From NCBI GenBank assembly GCA_964412615.1, contig CAYPPK010000002.1, positions 20,347 through 84,346 of the forward strand: a stretch of DNA of 64,000 bases, read 5' to 3'. Each line of letters starts with the position of its first letter. Position 1 is the stretch's first letter. This stretch comes from CAYPPK01 sp964412615. GTDB lineage: Bacteria; Patescibacteriota; Minisyncoccia; Sungbacterales; HO2-52-23. A program made the position numbers and the translations under genes. This document shows positions 8,119 to 17,619 of this stretch, piece after piece. Below the pieces are notes generated by a model. That model had not been told where the DNA came from. It did not search any database and saw nothing but the letters and a program-made list of their open reading frames with translations.

Positions 8119-9381
8119 ATGCGACAATCTGAACTCTTTGGAAAAACATTGCGGGAATCGCCCAAAAACGAAATTTCTGCCAACGCCAAATTATTGGAGC
8201 GAGGCGGTTTTGTGTATAAAACCATGGCCGGAGTTTATGATTACTTGCCGCTTGGCTTGCGCGTGATAGAGAAAATAAAACAAATTGTCCGGGAAGAAAT
8301 GAACGCTATCGGCGGACAGGAAATGCTAATGACCGCCTTGCAGCCCAAAGAGCGCTGGGAAAAAACCGGGCGTTGGAAAGAATTGGGGAAAGAAATAATG
8401 TATCAGTTTAAAGATCATTCGGGGCGTGAAGTGGGATTAGCGTCAACTCATGAAGAAGCGCTGGCCGAAATTGCTTTGCGCTCCGTTCACTCTTATAAAG
8501 ATCTGCCTCTTTTTATTTATCAAATTCAAACAAAATTTCGAGATGAACTTCGGGCAAAGTCAGGACTCTTGCGCGGCCGAGAATTTTTTATGAAAGATCT
8601 TTACAGTTTTCATGCTGACACTGGAGACCTAAATCGTTTTTATGCAGGGGGCATAGACAAAGCCTACCGCCAAGTTTTCAAAAGATGTGGGCTTACTTTT
8701 CTGGTGGCCGAAGCTTCCGGTGGAGCTTTTACCAAAGAATATACTCACGAATATCAGGTATTAAGCGAAGCGGGCGAAGATGTGATATTTTACTGCGAAA
8801 AATGCGACTTTGCCCAAAACCGGGAAATTGCCTTGGTCAAAACAGGGGATGCTTGCCCAAAATGCAAAGCAGAAATTAAAATGGCAAAAAGCATTGAAGT
8901 TGGAAATATTTTTCGGTTGGGCACTAAATATTCCGATCCCCTCGGTCTCTTATATACGGATGAAGTTGGACACAAAAAACCAGTGGTCATGGGAAGTTAC
9001 GGTATAGGTATCGGCCGGGTGGCGGCCGCGATAGTGGAAACCAATTATGACGAGCGAGGCATTATCTGGCCGGAAGCGGTAGCACCTTTCTTGGTGCATT
9101 TGGTTGAATTAAAAAGCGCTAAGTCCAAAGTAAAAAATACTGCGGAAAAACTGTACAAAACCTTGCTTGCCAAAGGAATTGGGGTGCTGTACGATGACCG
9201 CGGCGATAAAACTACCGGAGAAAAATTCGCTGACGCGGATTTAATCGGCATCCCTTGGCGGGCGGTTATTTCAGAGAAAACTTTGGAAAAGAAAGGAGTG
9301 GAAGTAAAGGGCAGAAAAGAATCAGCCGCTCAAATGATGGGTGAGAAAGATTTTCTTAAAAAACTGATCCGTGGCGCCTAA
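8119..9381 (+). CDS. proS: Prolyl-tRNA synthetase, short form without editing insertion
   Basis: The 420-aa class II synthetase starts MRQSELFGKTLRESPKN and carries the class II motifs (REMK-like start, FRDELRAKSGLLRGREFFMKD split across motif 2, and GSYGIGIGR of motif 3), then an anticodon-binding domain. Standard bacterial ProRS is about 570 aa, with an editing insertion of about 180 aa between motifs 2 and 3. Here that insertion is absent and a short CEKC...CPKC zinc-knuckle-like segment sits at about residues 226-255. It charges tRNA-Pro with proline, presumably without cis editing of Ala-tRNA-Pro. Confidence 0.93.
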   Translation: MRQSELFGKTLRESPKNEISANAKLLERGGFVYKTMAGVYDYLPLGLRVIEKIKQIVREEMNAIGGQEMLMTALQPKERWEKTGRWKELGKEIMYQFKDHSGREVGLASTHEEALAEIALRSVHSYKDLPLFIYQIQTKFRDELRAKSGLLRGREFFMKDLYSFHADTGDLNRFYAGGIDKAYRQVFKRCGLTFLVAEASGGAFTKEYTHEYQVLSEAGEDVIFYCEKCDFAQNREIALVKTGDACPKCKAEIKMAKSIEVGNIFRLGTKYSDPLGLLYTDEVGHKKPVVMGSYGIGIGRVAAAIVETNYDERGIIWPEAVAPFLVHLVELKSAKSKVKNTAEKLYKTLLAKGIGVLYDDRGDKTTGEKFADADLIGIPWRAVISEKTLEKKGVEVKGRKESAAQMMGEKDFLKKLIRGA

Positions 9382-9389
9382 ACTAAAAT

Positions 9390-10442
9390 ATGCTGAATAA
9401 ATTTTTTGGATATTTTTCCCATGATATCGGTATTGATTTGGGGACGGCCATCACCCTAGTTTATGTTCGCGGACGGGGGATTGTGATAAATGAACCCTCG
9501 GTAGTTGCCATCAATCAAAAGACCGGGCAGTTGGTAGCCATCGGCGCGGAAGCCAAACGCATGGTGGGCAGAACTCCGGCTTACATAATGGCGGTGCGGC
9601 CTTTGGTCGGCGGCGTGGTTTCTGATTTTGAAGTTACGGAAGAAATGCTTAAATATTTTATCCGCAAAGTGCATACGGAGACCTTTTCTCTTTTTCCGCG
9701 GCCGCGGGTGGTGATCGGCATTCCTTCCGGAGTAACGGAAGTGGAAAAGCGGGCAGTGGAAGATGCGGCCAAAAATGCCGGCGCCAGGGAAGTATATTTG
9801 GTGGAGCAGCCCATGGCCGCGGCCATTGGCGTGCGCCTGCCGGTGCAGGAAGCAGTAGGATCAATGGTGGTAGATATCGGTGGAGGAACAACGGACATTG
9901 CCGTTATTTCCTTGGGCGGCATTGTGGTAGCCAAAGCATTAAAAATAGCGGGTGATAAATTCAATGACGACATTATTCGTTTTGCCCGGGACGAATTTAA
10001 ACTTTTAGTGGGCGAAAGGACGGCCGAGGATATAAAAATCGCCATTGGCTCGGCTTATGAATTGGATGAGCCGATGGAGGCAACGATGCGGGGCAGGGAT
10101 TTAATTACCGGCTTGCCCAAAGAGCTGGTGGTGGACGATGCTGACATTCGCCGAGCCCTTCGTCATTCCATTAATATCTTGGTAAACAGCATTAAATCCA
10201 TCGTGGAAGAAACACCGCCGGAATTGGTGGCTGACATCATGCACCGTGGAATTTATTTGGTGGGTGGAGGATCGCTCTTGCGGGGGTTGGATCGGCTAAT
10301 CAGCGAAGAGACAAAAATACCGGTAAAGGTGGCCGAAGATCCTTTGACTGCCGTGGTGCGAGGCACTGGCATAATTTTGGAAGATATTGACGCAGTTAAA
10401 GAAGTTTTAGTAACAACTGATTACGAAAAAGTCCCGGCCTAA
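9390..10442 (+). CDS. mreB: Rod-shape determining actin homologue MreB
   Basis: A 350-aa actin-fold ATPase with the phosphate-1 loop GIDLGTAITLVYVRG, the phosphate-2 region VVDIGGGTTDIAV and the adenosine motif VGGGSLLRGLD. It polymerises under the membrane and directs elongation of the peptidoglycan wall. It starts eight bases after proS and heads the operon mreB-mreC-mreD-mrdA, in the classical order. Confidence 0.96.
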   Translation: MLNKFFGYFSHDIGIDLGTAITLVYVRGRGIVINEPSVVAINQKTGQLVAIGAEAKRMVGRTPAYIMAVRPLVGGVVSDFEVTEEMLKYFIRKVHTETFSLFPRPRVVIGIPSGVTEVEKRAVEDAAKNAGAREVYLVEQPMAAAIGVRLPVQEAVGSMVVDIGGGTTDIAVISLGGIVVAKALKIAGDKFNDDIIRFARDEFKLLVGERTAEDIKIAIGSAYELDEPMEATMRGRDLITGLPKELVVDDADIRRALRHSINILVNSIKSIVEETPPELVADIMHRGIYLVGGGSLLRGLDRLISEETKIPVKVAEDPLTAVVRGTGIILEDIDAVKEVLVTTDYEKVPA

Positions 10443-10460
10443 TATTAAAATACAAATCGC

Positions 10461-11249
10461 ATGAGGTCGCGAGCCTCTTTATTTAAAGTAGTTTTTGCCG
10501 TAGTCCTGCTGGGATTGCTTATTTTTTTAAGTGGCACCAAAGTTGCCACCACTTTGCGCGAAGGGGTTTTGGTGGCCATCAAGCCGATCATGAAGATAGG
10601 CATACCTTTGCGCCGTTGGTTCTCCCCCACTGTTTCTCTTTCAGTTACGGAAGCAGAACAGTTGCGCCAAGAACAGCAGAAATTGCGAACAGAAGCAGCT
10701 GAAGCCAACCGACTGCGCGAAGAAAATCAATCCTTGCGTGAGTTTTTGCGTTTTGCCGAAAGCCGCAATTTACAGCCCAGGGGCGGTCTGGTTGTTCACT
10801 ACGGCATGGAATTTGGCAAAGAATTTTTATGGGTGGAGCGCGGCAAGCAGGGTGGAGTGCGGGTAGGGGATTTGGCCGTAGACGCCAATGGTTTTTTTGT
10901 CGGAATGGTAAGAGAAGCGCAAGAAAAGTTTTCTCGGGTGGAAATTGCTTCCAATCCCGGCGAAACTTTTGAAGTAGAAATTATTCCTCTCAAAGTGCGT
11001 GCTTTGGCCAAGGGTCTGGGAGCCCGTTCTTTTGTCCTGGAATTGCTGCCGGTTGATACGCCAATTCAGGCTGGGGATTTAATCAGTCTTTTAGGGGCAC
11101 AGGGAAGTCGTTATTCGCTTTTATTCGGTCAAGTTTCGGATTTAAAACGGTCCAATAGCTCTGCCTTCAGAGAAGGAGGAGGAACCTTGCTAGCCGATCC
11201 CACTGTGGTGCGCGAAATATTTTTTCTTGAAGCCCGTCAAGCGCCATGA
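10461..11249 (+). CDS. mreC: Rod-shape determining protein MreC
   Basis: A 262-aa bitopic membrane protein with one N-terminal span at about residues 8-26, a coiled coil at about residues 58-95 (repeating LRQEQQKLR and LREENQSLR) and two beta-rich domains outside the membrane. It links MreB and the elongation penicillin-binding protein. Its stop codon overlaps the mreD start by four bases (ATGA), indicating translational coupling. Confidence 0.92.
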   Translation: MRSRASLFKVVFAVVLLGLLIFLSGTKVATTLREGVLVAIKPIMKIGIPLRRWFSPTVSLSVTEAEQLRQEQQKLRTEAAEANRLREENQSLREFLRFAESRNLQPRGGLVVHYGMEFGKEFLWVERGKQGGVRVGDLAVDANGFFVGMVREAQEKFSRVEIASNPGETFEVEIIPLKVRALAKGLGARSFVLELLPVDTPIQAGDLISLLGAQGSRYSLLFGQVSDLKRSNSSAFREGGGTLLADPTVVREIFFLEARQAP

Positions 11250-11743
11250 GAATTTTCTATTTATTAATTACACTACTGGCTGCGGTATTGGCTCAATGGG
11301 GATTTTCTTTTTGGGATATCGGCGGTATTCCTCCTCCATTTATTCCGGCAGTTGTTTTTTTCTGGTTTTTGAAACTAAACTTGCCCGGCCGCTTGTGGCT
11401 GGCTTTGGGCCTGGGTTTGGTTTTTGACAGTTTCCGAACTTTTCCTTTCGGGACTTATTTAATCGTTTTCTTTTTGGAAGCTTTGTTGGTGGAGATTCTG
11501 CAAGCTTTTTTCTCCAGTATGCGTTCTTCCTTGACTCAAGGAGTCAGTCTAGGAATAATGCTGTTATTTTTTTTCGGTTCGGTTCCCGGCAGCGCTTGGC
11601 TGATCTCTAGAATGACCGGTTCGACCGGCACTTTTGGCATTTTACTGCTTCCCACTGTAGTGGGTGCCATACTTTGGACCGGGATTTTTGCTTTGGTATT
11701 TACCGTTAGTTTAAAATTATGGCGTGGAGCTGTTCAAAGATAA
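11246..11743 (+). CDS. mreD: Rod-shape determining membrane protein MreD
   Basis: A 165-aa very hydrophobic protein with about five membrane segments, matching the size and composition of MreD. Sequence similarity in this family is low, so the call rests strongly on position between mreC and mrdA. The FDSFRTFPFGTYLIVFF region fits the conserved MreD D-x-F/G segment. Overlaps mreC by four bases. Confidence 0.85.
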   Translation: MRIFYLLITLLAAVLAQWGFSFWDIGGIPPPFIPAVVFFWFLKLNLPGRLWLALGLGLVFDSFRTFPFGTYLIVFFLEALLVEILQAFFSSMRSSLTQGVSLGIMLLFFFGSVPGSAWLISRMTGSTGTFGILLLPTVVGAILWTGIFALVFTVSLKLWRGAVQR

Positions 11744-11746
11744 AAC

Positions 11747-13678
11747 ATGCGTCGAAAACTTTTTAAGAAAAATAGATCAATCGATTTTCTGGATCCGGAC
11801 GAAATATTAATGGATTCGGTCAGTGCTCTTAGCCCCGCCGGCAGTCTGGAAAGTAAGATGGAACGACCTATTGAAAGGTTTTCTTATACCCTTTTTGTAA
11901 TTTTCATCTCATTAGGGATTTTATATTTACTGGGTCGCGCCGGATCTTTGCAGGTACAATCGGGCAACGCCTTCTTCTCCAAGTCGCAGGAAAACCGTTT
12001 TCTGGTTCGGCCGGTTTTTCCGCCGCGCGGCGTCATTTATGACCGCACCGGCCAAGCCATGGTTAATAATTACCCTTCGTTTGGCCTTGCCTTGGAAAAA
12101 GAAGAATTCATCAAAGGAGAGGGGAAGTTGGATCAGCTAGTTGCTAAGTTGAGTCTGGCCTTAACCAAACCGCCTGAATATTTTTATGACTTAGGAATAC
12201 CTTCCAGACAAGAGGACCTGGACCGTCTTCCCCCAAGAATAGCTTTGGCGCAAGGAATTTCTCCGGAAACAATAGTTTCGGTTGCCTCGGAGCTTTATTT
12301 GCTGCCTGGTATACAAATTTTTGAAGATTATCGCCGAGTTTATGAAGATGCCTTTGCTTTTGCGCATCTGCTGGGTTTTACCGGCAAAATTTCCGAAGAA
12401 GATTTGCTGAAAAATTCAAATTTGTTGGCTCAAGATACCATTGGCAAGACCGGGGTGGAACTGGCTTACGATGATATCTTGCGGGGCAAGGTGGGGAAAA
12501 AAATTGTGGAGGTGGACGCTGCCGGCAAAGAAACGCGTTTTAAGCTAGTACAAGAACCCGAGCCCGGCCAAGATATCAGCTTGTCGGTAGATGCTGAACT
12601 TCAGCAAGTTGCTTATGAATTGGTGCAAAATTATACTCAAAGCAAGAAAGGGGCCAGCGTAGTGGCAATTAACCCCAAGGACGGCTCCATTTTGACGCTG
12701 GTGAGTTTTCCCAGTTTTGACAGTAATAGTTTTGGCTATTCTCTTTCCCAGCGCGAGTTTCAGAACGTGGTAAATAATCAACTGAAACCGTTTTTTAATC
12801 GCGCGATTGGAGGAGAATTTCCTTCCGGTTCGGTTATTAAACCTATTGTGGGAGCGGCGGCTTTGCAGGAAAAAATTATTGATCCGGATAAACAAATCTA
12901 TGATCCGGGCTTTGTTGAAATCCCCAATCCTTATTTTCCTGGGCAAGTCAGCCGGTTTGTAGATTGGAGACCAAACCCTAAACCTCGTTTTATTAGTTTT
13001 TACGATGCTATGGCCTTATCCGCCAATGTTTATTTTTATAACATTGGCGGCGGTTTTAAAGATCAAAAGGGCCTCGGCATTGAAAAAATAAAACAATATG
13101 CCAATGCTTTTGGTCTGGGAAGTGTTTTGGGCATAGATTTGCCTGGCGAAAAGCCGGGACTTTTTCCGGATCCTGCCTGGAAAGAATTGGCAGAAAAAGA
13201 AGATCCCCTTTGGCGGGTGGGCGATACGTATAATGTTTCTATCGGCCAAGGAGGAGTTAAGGTTACGCCTTTGCAGATGGCAGCGGCCACGGCGGCTATT
13301 GCTAATGGAGGAAAATTGTACCGACCCCATGTTTTAACTAAAGTCGCTGGAGAAGAAGCCACTAAACCAGAAGTTTTGCGCGAAGGCATGGCTAGTCAGG
13401 AAGTCTTAGCCGAAGTTAGAAATGCCATGCGTGCTACAGTTACCTCGGGAACCGCCCGTTTGCTTTCTTCCTTGCCGGTGGAGGCAGCAGCCAAAACCGG
13501 AACAGCTCAAGCCGGTTCTGGCTTGCCGCATGCTTGGGTAACGGCTTTTGCCCCCTGGCAAGATCCCGAAATTGTAATAGTAGTCATGGTGGAACGGGCG
13601 GGGGAAGGATCAACCGTAGCTGTTCCTATTACCAATGAAATTCTGAAGTGGTACTTTGATCATAGAAAATCTAATTGA
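11747..13678 (+). CDS. mrdA: Penicillin-binding protein 2 (elongasome transpeptidase)
   Basis: A 643-aa class B PBP. A single membrane span is at about residues 50-70, then the PBP dimerisation domain and the transpeptidase domain. The active-site serine is in SVIK (about residue 362), the second motif is SAN, and KTGTAQ is near residue 583. It cross-links peptidoglycan during side-wall growth with MreBCD and a RodA partner that is not in this window. The cytoplasmic N-terminus of about 45 residues is longer than in E. coli PBP2. Confidence 0.94.
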   Translation: MRRKLFKKNRSIDFLDPDEILMDSVSALSPAGSLESKMERPIERFSYTLFVIFISLGILYLLGRAGSLQVQSGNAFFSKSQENRFLVRPVFPPRGVIYDRTGQAMVNNYPSFGLALEKEEFIKGEGKLDQLVAKLSLALTKPPEYFYDLGIPSRQEDLDRLPPRIALAQGISPETIVSVASELYLLPGIQIFEDYRRVYEDAFAFAHLLGFTGKISEEDLLKNSNLLAQDTIGKTGVELAYDDILRGKVGKKIVEVDAAGKETRFKLVQEPEPGQDISLSVDAELQQVAYELVQNYTQSKKGASVVAINPKDGSILTLVSFPSFDSNSFGYSLSQREFQNVVNNQLKPFFNRAIGGEFPSGSVIKPIVGAAALQEKIIDPDKQIYDPGFVEIPNPYFPGQVSRFVDWRPNPKPRFISFYDAMALSANVYFYNIGGGFKDQKGLGIEKIKQYANAFGLGSVLGIDLPGEKPGLFPDPAWKELAEKEDPLWRVGDTYNVSIGQGGVKVTPLQMAAATAAIANGGKLYRPHVLTKVAGEEATKPEVLREGMASQEVLAEVRNAMRATVTSGTARLLSSLPVEAAAKTGTAQAGSGLPHAWVTAFAPWQDPEIVIVVMVERAGEGSTVAVPITNEILKWYFDHRKSN

Positions 13679-13707
13679 TCAGAATACGAGCTTGTGTATA
13701 AGGACTG

Positions 13708-13736
13708 TTGACAAAAAATAAAGATTCTAATACTGT
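13708..13736 (+). promoter_or_regulatory. Consensus sigma70 promoter of greA
   Basis: A perfect TTGACA is separated by 17 bases from TACTGT. The predicted start point near 13743 lies 16 bases before the greA ATG. This also rejects the in-frame upstream start at 13708, which would lie within the promoter. Confidence 0.75.
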
Positions 13737-13758
13737 TTATCAGCACTGGGCAAAAATT

Positions 13759-14211
13759 ATGGAATACCTTTCGGAAGAAGGATTAGAAAAATTAAAACAA
13801 GAATTGCAGGAGCTTAAAACTGTCAGGCGGCGGGAAATTGCCGGACGTCTTGAACATGCAAAATCATTGGGCGACTTGTCCGAAAATGCCGAATATCAAG
13901 AAGCCAAAGAGGAGCAGTCTTTGGTAGAATCGGAGATTGCCAAATTGGAAGAAATGATTCGGGATGCGGTACTGATCAAAAAAAATCGGCACGCCGATAA
14001 AGTGGAAGTTGGTTCAACTGTTAAAGTAAAATCCGAGCGAGGAGAGGAAATTTATACTATCGTGGGATCAGAGGAAGCAAGTCCCGCCGAAGGCAAAATA
14101 TCCAATGAATCGCCCCTGGGGAGAGCGTTTCTGGGGCATAAGCAAGGCGAAAAAGTGGAAGTAAAAACTCCCGGAGGAGCGGTCCACTACGAAATTTTGG
14201 TGATAAATTAA
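13759..14211 (+). CDS. greA: Transcription elongation factor GreA
   Basis: A 150-aa protein: an N-terminal antiparallel coiled coil (residues 1-75, with the LSENAEYQEAKEEQ tip containing the acidic residues) and a C-terminal FKBP-like domain (SPLGRAFLGHKQGE). It binds the RNA polymerase secondary channel and stimulates cleavage of backtracked transcripts. The ATG at 13759 fits the family N-terminus MEYLSEEGLEKL and its promoter. A strong terminator follows. Confidence 0.95.
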   Translation: MEYLSEEGLEKLKQELQELKTVRRREIAGRLEHAKSLGDLSENAEYQEAKEEQSLVESEIAKLEEMIRDAVLIKKNRHADKVEVGSTVKVKSERGEEIYTIVGSEEASPAEGKISNESPLGRAFLGHKQGEKVEVKTPGGAVHYEILVIN

Positions 14212-14223
14212 TTTGGTCAATAA

Positions 14224-14258
14224 ACATCAGGGCGAGCTTTGCTCGCCCTGATGTTTTA
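14224..14258 (+). terminator. Terminator of greA
   Basis: A perfect 14-bp stem (14224-14237 with 14241-14254) with a TTT loop, followed by TTT. A TATAAT hexamer at 14265-14270 just downstream probably belongs to the lysS promoter. Confidence 0.85.
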
Positions 14259-14273
14259 TGCTACTATAATTTC

Positions 14274-15727
14274 ATGGCTTTGGAAGAAATTCGCCATGAG
14301 CGTCTAAAAAAACTTGCGGAGTTGAAAAACCTCGGCCGTGATCCCTATCCGGCCAAAACTCTTCGCACGCATGTTTTGCGGGAAATTCTTTCCAAGTTTT
14401 CCTCTTGGGAAAAATCCCCCAAAAAGATAAAAGTCGCCGGACGGATTTTAGCTAAGCGTGAACATGGCGGAGTTACTTTTATGGATTTAGCGGATGGCAC
14501 CGGCCAGATACAATTATGCTTAAAAAAGGATTTGTTGGGGTCCGAGTACGATTTAGCGCTTGGTCTGCTGGATACGGGGGATTTTATCAACATTGAAGGA
14601 AAGGCTTTTAAAACCCAGAAAGGCGAACCCACGATTGAGGTGGCAGAATGGAAAATTTTAGCCAAATCTCTGCGGACTTTGCCGGAAAAATGGCATGGTT
14701 TGCAAGAGGTGGAAGAGCGCTTTCGCAAGCGCTATCTGGATTTAGTGATGAATGAAGAAGTGCGGGCGCGTTTTGTGCTTCGTTCTAAAATCGTGGATGC
14801 CATCCGTGATTTTCATCGTCAAAACGGATTTTTGGAAGTGGAAACGCCCATGCTCCACCCCATTCCGGGCGGGGCTCTGGCCAAACCGTTTGCGACCCAC
14901 CATAATGCTTTAAATCTTGACTTGTATTTGCGCATCGCTCCCGAACTTTATTTAAAGCGGCTTTGATCGGGGGATTGGAAAAAGTTTTTGAGATCGGAAA
15001 AAGTTTTCGCAATGAGGGCATTGACGTAACGCATAACCCTGAATTTACCATTTTGGAAAGTTATGCGGCTTACTGGGACGAAGAAAACATGATGCAATTT
15101 GTGGAAGATTTATTTATGAATCTGGCAAAAAGTTTTGGCGGCAAAAACGGCAAGGTTACTTATGACGGAAAAGAGATAAATTTTAAAAAACCGTTTGCCC
15201 GCATTACCTTTAAAAATCTGCTTTCCCGTTATGCCTTAATTACCGATTATGACGGCGAAACTCGCGACTCTTTGGCCACCAGGGCCAGGCAGCTTGGCAT
15301 TGAAACCTCTAAAAATGATTCCAAAGGGAAAATTGCCGATGAAATTTATAAAAAGGTCTGCCGCCCCTATTTGCTGCAGCCCACCTTTGTAACCAATCAT
15401 CCTTTGGATATTTCCCCTTTGGCCAAAAAAGCCGATAGCAATGAAGTAAGAAGATTTCAATTAATTACCGCCGGTACGGAACTCACCAATGCTTTTGCCG
15501 AGTTGAACGATCCGTTGGACCAGCGCGAACGGCTGGAAGAACAAGAACGCAGGCGCGCCGCTGATGAAGAAGCCCACCGGCTGGATGAGGATTATCTGGA
15601 GGCCATGGAATACGGCCTGCCGCCGGCAGCGGGTCTGGGGATCGGGATTGATCGGGTGGTCATGTTATTTACCAATACTAAAAACATCCGCGAGGTGGTG
15701 CTGTTCCCTACTTTGCGATCTAAATAG
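14274..15727 (+). pseudogene. lysS: Lysyl-tRNA synthetase (class II), frameshifted near 14960
   Basis: Two frames encode one class II LysRS of about 484 aa. The first covers the OB-fold anticodon domain and motif 1 up to [12 protein letters not shown], then meets a TGA. The second resumes with [19 protein letters not shown] (motif 2) and runs to [14 protein letters not shown] (motif 3). One base, most simply a T in CTTTGATC, is missing at the junction. LysRS is essential, so a read or assembly error is likelier than a dead gene. It activates lysine and charges tRNA-Lys. Confidence 0.88.
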
Positions 15728-15731
15728 GTTT

Positions 15732-16283
15732 ATGGAAGTTATAAAGGACGAAATAGTGCATAAAGGTGATTATGTCCATGCCATTAATCGGCATGTGCGC
15801 AATAAAAAAGGAGTAGTAACGGTTTGGGAAATATTTCGCCGCCAAAAAATTTTCGGCCGCAGTGTGATGATAGCCGCGGTAACTCCCGAAAAAGAAATAA
15901 TTCTGGAAAAAGGATTCCGGGCCGCGCCCATGTCTTATATTCTGGAGCTCCCGGCCGGATTAAGAGATAAAGAAGAAGAAACCGAAGAGCAGACGGTGCG
16001 CCGCGAGCTTTTGGAAGAAACGGGCTATGCGGTGGAGGAAGTGAAATTATTATTCAGCGGCCTATCCAGTCCTGGTTTTGAGGAAGACGATGTGGCCATG
16101 TTTTGGGGTAAAAATGCCCGGAAAGTTCAGGAGCCCGAACTGGAAGATAGCGAGGAAATTGAGGTAATTAAAGTGCCAGTCAGTGGATTAAAAAATTATC
16201 TTTTGGAACAGCTTCAGCGGGGAGCAAAAGTAGATATCAAATTATTTTCGGTAATTCCATTTTTACAGGAATTTTATGCTTGA
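15732..16283 (+). CDS. Nudix hydrolase, ADP-ribose pyrophosphatase-like
   Basis: A 183-aa protein with a full Nudix box, beginning GLRDKEEE and ending RRELLEETGY, at about residues 79-105. Its position mid-protein and the LPAGLRDK lead-in resemble ADP-ribose and nucleoside-diphosphate-sugar hydrolases. The ATG at 15732 follows the lysS stop closely. A much longer upstream frame is an out-of-frame extension through lysS and is rejected. It overlaps the serS start by eight bases, so both are likely in one transcript. Confidence 0.85.
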   Translation: MEVIKDEIVHKGDYVHAINRHVRNKKGVVTVWEIFRRQKIFGRSVMIAAVTPEKEIILEKGFRAAPMSYILELPAGLRDKEEETEEQTVRRELLEETGYAVEEVKLLFSGLSSPGFEEDDVAMFWGKNARKVQEPELEDSEEIEVIKVPVSGLKNYLLEQLQRGAKVDIKLFSVIPFLQEFYA

Positions 16284-17595
16284 TATAAAATTCATCCGCG
16301 AAAATCCGGACAAAGTAAAAGCAGGGCTTCAAAAAAAAGGAATAAATTTTTCTTTGGACGGTTTTTTGCAAAAAGACCAACAACGGCGAAAACATATCCG
16401 AGATTTGGACGAGCTTAAAGCAAAACAGAATATTATTAGTGAAGAAATCGCCAAAATATCAGATGAAGGCATAAGAGATAAAAAAATCTCCGAATCCAAG
16501 GAGATAAAGACCAGAATCAGAACTCTGGAGGATGCCGTAAACAAAAGGCAAGAAGAATTTGAGAACGAACTTCTGCAAATTCCCAATCTTCCCTATGATG
16601 ACGTGCCAATCGGCAAAGACGCCAGTGAAAATAAAATTCTTAGAGTGGGGGGGAAAATTCCGCAATTCAATTTCCAACCTCAAGACCATGTGGCGCTGGG
16701 GGAAAGCTTGGAGATCATAGACATTGAGCGAGCGGCTAAAGTCGCGGGAACCAGATTCGGTTACTTGAAACGCGAGGCGGCTTTGCTTGAATTCGCGCTG
16801 GTGCAATTCGCCTTTAGTGTTTTAACTTCTGTTAAAGAACTTAAGAAGATAGCCGGTAAAATTGAAAAAAAATATCCCGCCAATCCTTTTCTACCAATCG
16901 TGCCGCCGCAAATGGTCAAGCCCGAAGTGTTTAAAAAAATGGCTCGTTTGACTGAAGCCGACCAGGACGAACGTTATTATTTGCCTCAAGATAATCTTTA
17001 TCTGGTGGGAAGCGCGGAACATACGCTTGGCCCCATGCATATGGATGAAATTTTAGATGAAAGCCAATTGCCTCTTCGCTATGTCGGCTTTTCCACCAGT
17101 TTCCGCCGGGAAGCGGGTTCCTACGGGCAAGATACGCGAGGCATTTTGCGGGTCCATCAATTCGATAAACTGGAAATGGAATCATTTACTTTGCCTGAAG
17201 ATTCTCTCAAAGAACAGGAATTTTTTGTCGCTGTCCAGGAATATTTGATGCAAAAATTGGAAATTCCTTACCGAATTGTGATGCTTTGCACGGGTGACAT
17301 GGGAGCTCCGGATGCCAGACAAATTGATTTGGAAGCTTGGATACCAAGTCAAAATAAGTATAGAGAAACTCATACGGCCGATTTGATGACTGATTATCAA
17401 GCGCGCCGGCTCAATACTAAAGTTCGCAGACAGAACGGAAAAACCGAGTTTGCGCACATGAATGATGCTACTGTTTTTGCCGTGGGCCGAACTCTAATTG
17501 CCATTTTGGAGAACTACCAGCAAAAAGACGGCTCGGTAGCGATTCCCAAGGTTTTGCGGCCCTTTATGGGCGGACTCAAAATCATAAAGCGCTAG
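16276..17595 (+). CDS. serS: Seryl-tRNA synthetase
   Basis: A 439-aa class II synthetase. The N-terminal 110 residues form the long tRNA-binding coiled coil (DELKAKQNIISEEI onward). Motif 2 is FRREAGSYGQDTRG, and motif 3 and the active site lie around EAWIPSQNKYRET and ARRLNTK. It charges tRNA-Ser; the beginning of a tRNA-Ser gene lies at the far end of this window. The ATG gives the family N-terminus MLDIKFIRENPDKVK. Confidence 0.95.
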   Translation: MLDIKFIRENPDKVKAGLQKKGINFSLDGFLQKDQQRRKHIRDLDELKAKQNIISEEIAKISDEGIRDKKISESKEIKTRIRTLEDAVNKRQEEFENELLQIPNLPYDDVPIGKDASENKILRVGGKIPQFNFQPQDHVALGESLEIIDIERAAKVAGTRFGYLKREAALLEFALVQFAFSVLTSVKELKKIAGKIEKKYPANPFLPIVPPQMVKPEVFKKMARLTEADQDERYYLPQDNLYLVGSAEHTLGPMHMDEILDESQLPLRYVGFSTSFRREAGSYGQDTRGILRVHQFDKLEMESFTLPEDSLKEQEFFVAVQEYLMQKLEIPYRIVMLCTGDMGAPDARQIDLEAWIPSQNKYRETHTADLMTDYQARRLNTKVRRQNGKTEFAHMNDATVFAVGRTLIAILENYQQKDGSVAIPKVLRPFMGGLKIIKR

Positions 17596-17619
17596 TCTAA
17601 AATCCGGCCGTTGGTCTCC

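Noticed and set aside
13708..13758. N-terminal extension of GreA
   Set aside because: It would lie inside a perfect TTGACA-17-TACTGT promoter, and the family N-terminus matches ATG 13759.
14940..14980. Programmed ribosomal frameshift in lysS
   Set aside because: No canonical slippery heptamer or stimulating hairpin is visible at the junction; a missing base is simpler, so recoding is kept only as a minor possibility.
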